This document shows positions 59,416-64,000 of a stretch of 64,000 nucleotides of DNA, piece by piece. Origin of the DNA: Hypoxylon rubiginosum (lineage: Eukaryota; Ascomycota; Sordariomycetes; Xylariales; Hypoxylaceae); contig CADCXA010000021.1 of NCBI GenBank assembly GCA_902806565.1, positions 1,054,001 through 1,118,000 of the forward strand, written 5' to 3'. The notes beneath the pieces were generated by a model. It was not told where the DNA came from, did no database searches, and worked only from the letters and a program-made list of their open reading frames with translations. A program made the translations under genes and the position numbers. Within the stretch, counting starts at the first letter, position 1, and each line of letters begins with the position of its first letter.

Positions 59416-60997
59416 TTAAATCGAAAGCTTATCGATCGTCTGCCCCTTGAGGCTCTCTAGGCCCTCGCCACCCTGTGCGTTTGAATTAGTTATATTACGG
59501 GCCTGTGGGAGATGCATATAAACTTACGTAGCTCGTGAGCGGCGAGACTTCGAGGCCCTTGTCGGCATCGCCGTTCTTAACAGTCGCGCCGGCGGCTTCC
59601 ACCCATCGCAGCCCCTGCTCTTTTATGTGCCTGCGGCTGGTTGTAGGGCTGTCTTCGGGTTGCTTCTCGAACGATCCATCAGCCTTTTGGGCTGGGTCGG
59701 CGTTCTTCAGCGGGGAAAATTCCTCCTCGCGCTTGACCTCGAGGCAGGCAAATTCGTTCAGGTTCAACCACTTGAAGTTGTCGAATACGAACTGTTCGAG
59801 CTTGATACCATTCGGCGACGTGGGGTTCACGGCCTCGCCTTTCTCGGTGTCGAAGAACGGGATCTTCTTCTTGGCGACGTGCGGTGGTAGGCTGTTCACG
59901 GCATCCCCCATGCCGTCCAGGTACTCGAACGAGTAGTAGTGGTTGACAATGTTGGCGGCGCGGAACTTGAGGAGGTCGGGTTGCTTAGAGTCTGTTGCTT
60001 GACGGGTGGCGTCGTCGATTTCCGAGTATTCCACCACGTCGGGCTTGCCATTCTTTTGGAGAATTAAGCCAACTGACTCCTTGGCGTCACGCTTCCTCAC
60101 GACCTTAGTCGCAATCTTGACTTTCTTCTCGGCGGCGAAACCAATGAAGACTGGATCAGCAACCTTGGCCAGGCAATTGTCGACGCAGTATGTGTGAATG
60201 TGTTTGATATTCGGGCGCATCTTCTCAAGAACCCCTTCGTCCTGCAGAGCCTTGTATAGACCGCCGTTACCATCCGGGGCTACTGCGAGCTTTCCCTTGC
60301 TCGAAAGCATAAACTTGCCGTCGTTCGTAATGCATGGTAGTACGCCCTGCTCAAAGATCGTCACGTTCTTCGGGTCCAAGCCAAAGTACGGTACGCCCTT
60401 AGCCCGGCTAGCGTTTTCCTCCTCGCTCAGCTCATCTAGCTTTTCCTTCTTGAAGAACTTCTCGGTGGGGCCGCGCGTCGGACCGCTGGTCATGATAAAC
60501 CATGGAATCACGGCTTTGCTGGGGTCCGCAGCTCGTTTCGCAGCCAATTCTTGGATTTTCAAGATTCGCTCAGCTTGGATCTGGAAGAGAGACTTATGGG
60601 AGGGAAGCTTGATGTCGAAGCAACCCTTCGGAGCTTTGCTCCCCAAGCGAGTACCTTGGCCACCAGCTAGTAGGACCACAGCGACCTCGCCTTTCCCAAT
60701 AAGATCCAGTCCAAGATCGTACCATCTTTGTATGTCCTCAGGCTTCGAATCGATAATGCTAGCGGTGGCCGAGTCGGGAAGGGGCTCGACGACAGCCTGT
60801 CCCTCTTCTTTCGGCGGGTTCAATGCGAGGTCTCGTAGCTTGTGAACTCTGGCGGGGTCGATTTTTTGGAGTTGCTGGAACAGGGCCTTTTGTTCAGGCT
60901 CGCTAAGGGAATCGTAGTAGGTGAATACGTGGCCTTGGCCGGCCTTTTCGTATAGGCTCTTGAGGTTCTGTACCTCCGCAGATGTGAAACCAGGCAT
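59416..60997 (-). CDS. uap1: UDP-N-acetylglucosamine pyrophosphorylase
   Basis: Two exons from 60997 down: 59528-60997 and 59416-59472, giving 508 residues. The enzyme makes UDP-GlcNAc from UTP and GlcNAc-1-phosphate in the cytosol, the last step before chitin, N-glycan and GPI-anchor synthesis; it is essential in yeast (QRI1). The pyrophosphorylase loop [13 protein letters not shown] and following [15 protein letters not shown] are intact, as are [49 protein letters not shown] and [25 protein letters not shown]. The last exon restores the C terminus [18 protein letters not shown]; without it the frame would read into the intron and end in SLYASPTGP. The GTAAGT donor follows the codons for LTSY. 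Length matches fungal homologues (about 500). Confidence 0.95.
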
Positions 60998-62352
60998 GGT
61001 GCTTTCGTGAACGAGAATGTGTAGAAGCTTAGAAGTTTAGAAGGTCGACTGAGGAAGCAAGAAAAGAGAATCGCAACTTTCAATTGAGTTTTTTGGCGGA
61101 ACAGGCTTCGAGGAGAACTTCTATGTTAGTGCTGACTTTGTGAAATATATGATAAAAGTAAAAGGAGAGACTGCTAAGGGGAGCAAGAGCTAGAAATAGA
61201 ATGACGAGAAGCTGGAGGGGCTGAGGGGATAGGGACAAGGGATCCTGCAGCTCCCCCCTGCCCCCCTGGCCCCCTACCGTCATGTGGGGTCTAGGTCGTC
61301 TAGGTCAAGGATGCGTCTTAGCAGCTTCAGCTTCGCATTGCCCCTCAGCCCCTCTATTTTAGAACACCGTTGACGTTGGAACTGAAGCATTGAGAAGTAA
61401 GTCAAGTCCTCTTATTGCCCAGGATGTCCAGGATGCTTCCTGCTTTTCTTCCGCCCTCTCACAAGTGTAAACTCTAGGTGGTAATGGTTGGCTGGTTGAG
61501 ACGACATCTCACCGCTTCGACAAGCCATGCGGTGAAGCTGACGCATCCTATTCGCTACTTGATTCTAGGACAAACTTCGTATGTAGTCCGAAAACGTTGC
61601 CTCGCGTGTGTCAACCTACAAGTTGCGTGATGAACTGTATTGGAAACTGGCTGACGACGTGCAATATGGACGATATTGGATTCATCTTGCAACTTGAATT
61701 TTGCCTACATATGTAGCCAAAATGATCACGTCAATACGTAATACTTTTGCGTCGTAAATTGACTTTGCAGAAACCTGCCATGGTACCTGGCTCTCCAGAC
61801 CCGATCTGCAGGTCTTTGCATTGTTGCATTGCAGCTCTAGATCGTGCCGTTTGACATATATCCATGTACTCCGTATATTCCTGACTCGTCCATTGATCCG
61901 GCACGCAACACGAGTAGCCTGATCGGAGATGTTTGGGATTAAAATGGACACGAACTCTTCAGTTGTCCCACCCATTTGTTGTTTAAAATCGTGAGTAGTT
62001 TTATATAAAAGGGGGAAAATACGATGAGGCAGTGCCGATAGGAGGTGAATACGAAGAAATCTGGCAGTCTGGTTGCAAGGTACGAGATACCCTTACACCT
62101 TACAGCTGTATGTCAGCCAGTCAGCCAGTAAACGGGTAATTCCATTAAACCTTGGCACGGCCCCAGCTATGCTGGTGACCCACTTATCCACTAGTACCTA
62201 CCCCAAAGTTCTAAGGGATCGACCTCTTACACGAAGTGCAAAGGAATCTCAAGTCAAGCATCGGAGCTACAGTCACTACAATTATACAATTAATATAGTG
62301 ACTGTTCACTCATCGAAAGGGATATTCGTCACGCTCATTTGATATATGGCAT
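60998..62352. other. Divergent intergenic region, UAP1 / DNA glycosylase
   Basis: 1.35 kb between divergent genes. The first 100 bases are the UAP1 5' leader. A C-rich run is at about 61252-61274. No coding or RNA gene is supported. Confidence 0.45.
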
Positions 62353-63417
62353 ATGAGTACAGTCATATATATGACGGCGATGGATGAGGAGGGACGAGTC
62401 ATGTCGGCGGACGATGTGCCCAAGGAGTCCAGTTTCGAGGGCCGTCTTCAGCTGAAGAACTTTATGTTCACCGGAGCAAGCCAAGATGCATCGTCCTCAA
62501 GTCCACGGCGAAGCCAAAGGCTATTCACACCTCAGTTGGCAGCCTCACCCCAACGCTCAGCGTCAGCCACGCCAGGATCACCATCTGAATCCAAGAAGCG
62601 CAAAGCTCAACCAGAGACCTCCGAAGCAGACAGCGATGTACCCGGCAAGAAAACCAGGGGCAGAAAAGGCACGCCCTCAGCCCCCTCCCCGTCGCCCAAA
62701 AAGCGCGCCCGCCCCTCCTCCTCCTACGCGCCGCCCTCCACCTACGCGCACCTCCCCACGCTCCCCGACGCCGTCGCGCCCAACCTCCTCATCCTGACCA
62801 TCGGCCTGAACCCGGGCCTGCAGACGGCGCGCACCGGCCACGCCTACGCGCACCCCTCGAACCTGTACTGGAAGCTTCTCTACTCCTCCGGCATCACCCC
62901 CGTGCCCTGCCGCCCCTCCGAGGACCGGGACATGCCGGCCCGGTACGCCGTCGGCCATACCAACATCGTGGCGCGGCCCACGCGGAACGGCGCCGAGCTG
63001 CGCCGCGCCGAGATGGACGAGGGGGTCGCCGCGCTCGACGCCAAGTGCCGCCGCTGGCGGCCCGAGGTCGCGTGCGTCGTCGGCAAGAGCATCTGGGAGA
63101 GCGTGTTCCGCGTCCGGCACGGGCGGGCGCTGGCTAAGGGGGAGTTCGCGTACGGGTGGCAGGAGGGGGAGCGGATGGGTGCGGTGGTGGGAGGAGGAAA
63201 GGGAAAGGGAGAGGGAGAGGAGGATGGTGAGGATGGTGAGGAGGAGCCTTGGGAGGGGTCTAGGGTGTTTGTGGCCACCAGTACGAGCGGGCTCGCGGCT
63301 ACGGTGAGGCCAGAGGAGAAGGAGAGGATATGGAAGATACTAGGAGACTGGTGCGTGAAGAGGCGCAAGGAGAGGGAGGATGCTGCTGCTAAAAGTGCGT
63401 CAACCGAGGACATATGA
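62353..63417 (+). CDS. G/T(U)-mismatch DNA glycosylase, TDG/Mug family
   Basis: Single-exon ORF of 354 residues; ATGs at 62371 and 62401 are alternative starts, and the early residues carry no domain. The N-terminal third is disordered and basic, with KKRKAQPE and KKTRGRKGT, suggesting nuclear localisation. The catalytic domain opens with LLILTIGLNPGLQTARTGHAYAHPSNLYW: GLNPG is motif 1 of TDG/Mug, and the following GHxYAxPxNxFW block matches well. Later come VGHTNIVARPTR, CVVGKSIWE and the motif-2 loop VATSTSGLAAT (usually P(N/S)xSG). These enzymes remove U or T opposite G during base excision repair; fission yeast Thp1 is the closest studied relative. An acidic-Gly insert (KGKGEGEEDGEDGEEE) precedes motif 2. 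GC3 is high in the catalytic part. Confidence 0.88.
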   Translation: MSTVIYMTAMDEEGRVMSADDVPKESSFEGRLQLKNFMFTGASQDASSSSPRRSQRLFTPQLAASPQRSASATPGSPSESKKRKAQPETSEADSDVPGKKTRGRKGTPSAPSPSPKKRARPSSSYAPPSTYAHLPTLPDAVAPNLLILTIGLNPGLQTARTGHAYAHPSNLYWKLLYSSGITPVPCRPSEDRDMPARYAVGHTNIVARPTRNGAELRRAEMDEGVAALDAKCRRWRPEVACVVGKSIWESVFRVRHGRALAKGEFAYGWQEGERMGAVVGGGKGKGEGEEDGEDGEEEPWEGSRVFVATSTSGLAATVRPEEKERIWKILGDWCVKRRKEREDAAAKSASTEDI

Positions 63418-64000
63418 GAAAAGAACGACTCCTTGCCAATCACCATGTTAGTAGCTTCACTATCACGGCAGCATAGCCGCATGGTTCTATACTGTATACT
63501 TTCTAGCATTAGCATTGCTTATGATACCCAACTGTTATTATTTGACAGCCTAGTCAAACCAGACGCTATTAAAAACACGATATTGCCAGTCTACTTAAAG
63601 AGGTGAGGACTTAAAATATATTTGTCTATCTAGGAGTACTTTTTTTGTGTAATTGGCCATGTACCATAGGACTACCTAGAGTATCCAATAGCATGAAACC
63701 TAGCCTCATGCTCATTACACCTGCTTGATTCCTCTCCTATCTCCTCTTTTCTCCTGAAGACGAAACCAAAACGCCATGGGTATATCATAAACAGGCGTCG
63801 AAAATATGGTCTCTTAAAAATCATCGTCGACCAAAATGTATGTGCAAAATGAATAAATCTATCAACAACCAACCCATGATTAAAATCTCCCTCATCACGA
63901 CATGCATACGATGGCCACCGCAGTCGTGATGAATGGCAACCAACCCGCAGCTCGGGCGAGAGCATGCAGACCACTTGCTGCGTTGGGGTCTTCAGTGCCT
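63418..64000. other. Right-edge intergenic sequence
   Basis: AT-leaning sequence downstream of the glycosylase. A 100-codon minus frame at 63672-63974 has no motif, runs close to the window edge and is not supported as a gene. Confidence 0.4.

Noticed and set aside
63672..63974. 100-codon minus-strand ORF at the right edge
   Set aside because: No domain, aromatic/basic low-information sequence; the neighbouring context is cut by the window end.

Overview
The window is from a filamentous ascomycete, most likely a Sordariomycete. Genes carry short introns of about 45-130 nt with GTAAGT-type donors and CTAAC/CTGAC branch points, spacers are long, and the housekeeping proteins (Cft1, Usb1, Ero1, Cks1, Rsc4, Ssb, UDP-GlcNAc pyrophosphorylase) have Pezizomycotina-type sequences. 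Exon structures were worked out by hand from splice signals, reading phase and family motifs, so boundaries are predictions.

Layout. 1-8.4 kb is almost gene-free, with one small stress-type ORF at 2868-3128. 8.4-14.5 kb holds an F-box-like gene divergent from CFT1 (mRNA 3'-end processing). 14.9-15.6 kb is a cluster of decayed minisatellites. 16-30 kb is core cell biology: a Pal1-like morphology gene, USB1 (U6 snRNA 3' end), ERO1 (ER disulfide formation), a four-exon CKS1 (cell cycle) and RSC4 (chromatin remodelling). 30.7-32.9 kb is the ribosome-associated Hsp70 SSB.

33.5-37.1 kb holds a convergent pair: an IlvD/Edd dehydratase of the sugar-acid type and an Ldh2/malate-dehydrogenase-family oxidoreductase, a plausible small catabolic unit. 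From 37.7 to 58.7 kb the content is accessory and looks like a secondary-metabolite locus: a GST, a rhodopsin-like membrane protein, an alpha/beta hydrolase, an SDR, a 12-exon highly reducing polyketide synthase (about 2355 aa), a second GST, a second rhodopsin-like membrane protein and a probably frameshifted CorA-like gene. The PKS keeps KS, AT, DH, KR and ACP catalytic residues, has no recognisable functional C-methyltransferase, and its enoyl reductase has a degraded nucleotide-binding loop. A 34-bp near-perfect palindrome lies about 180 bp upstream of it. Housekeeping content resumes with UAP1 (59.4-61.0 kb) and a TDG/Mug-type DNA glycosylase (62.4-63.4 kb).

A palindromic decamer, TACCTAGGTA, recurs at least nine times, always outside exons.
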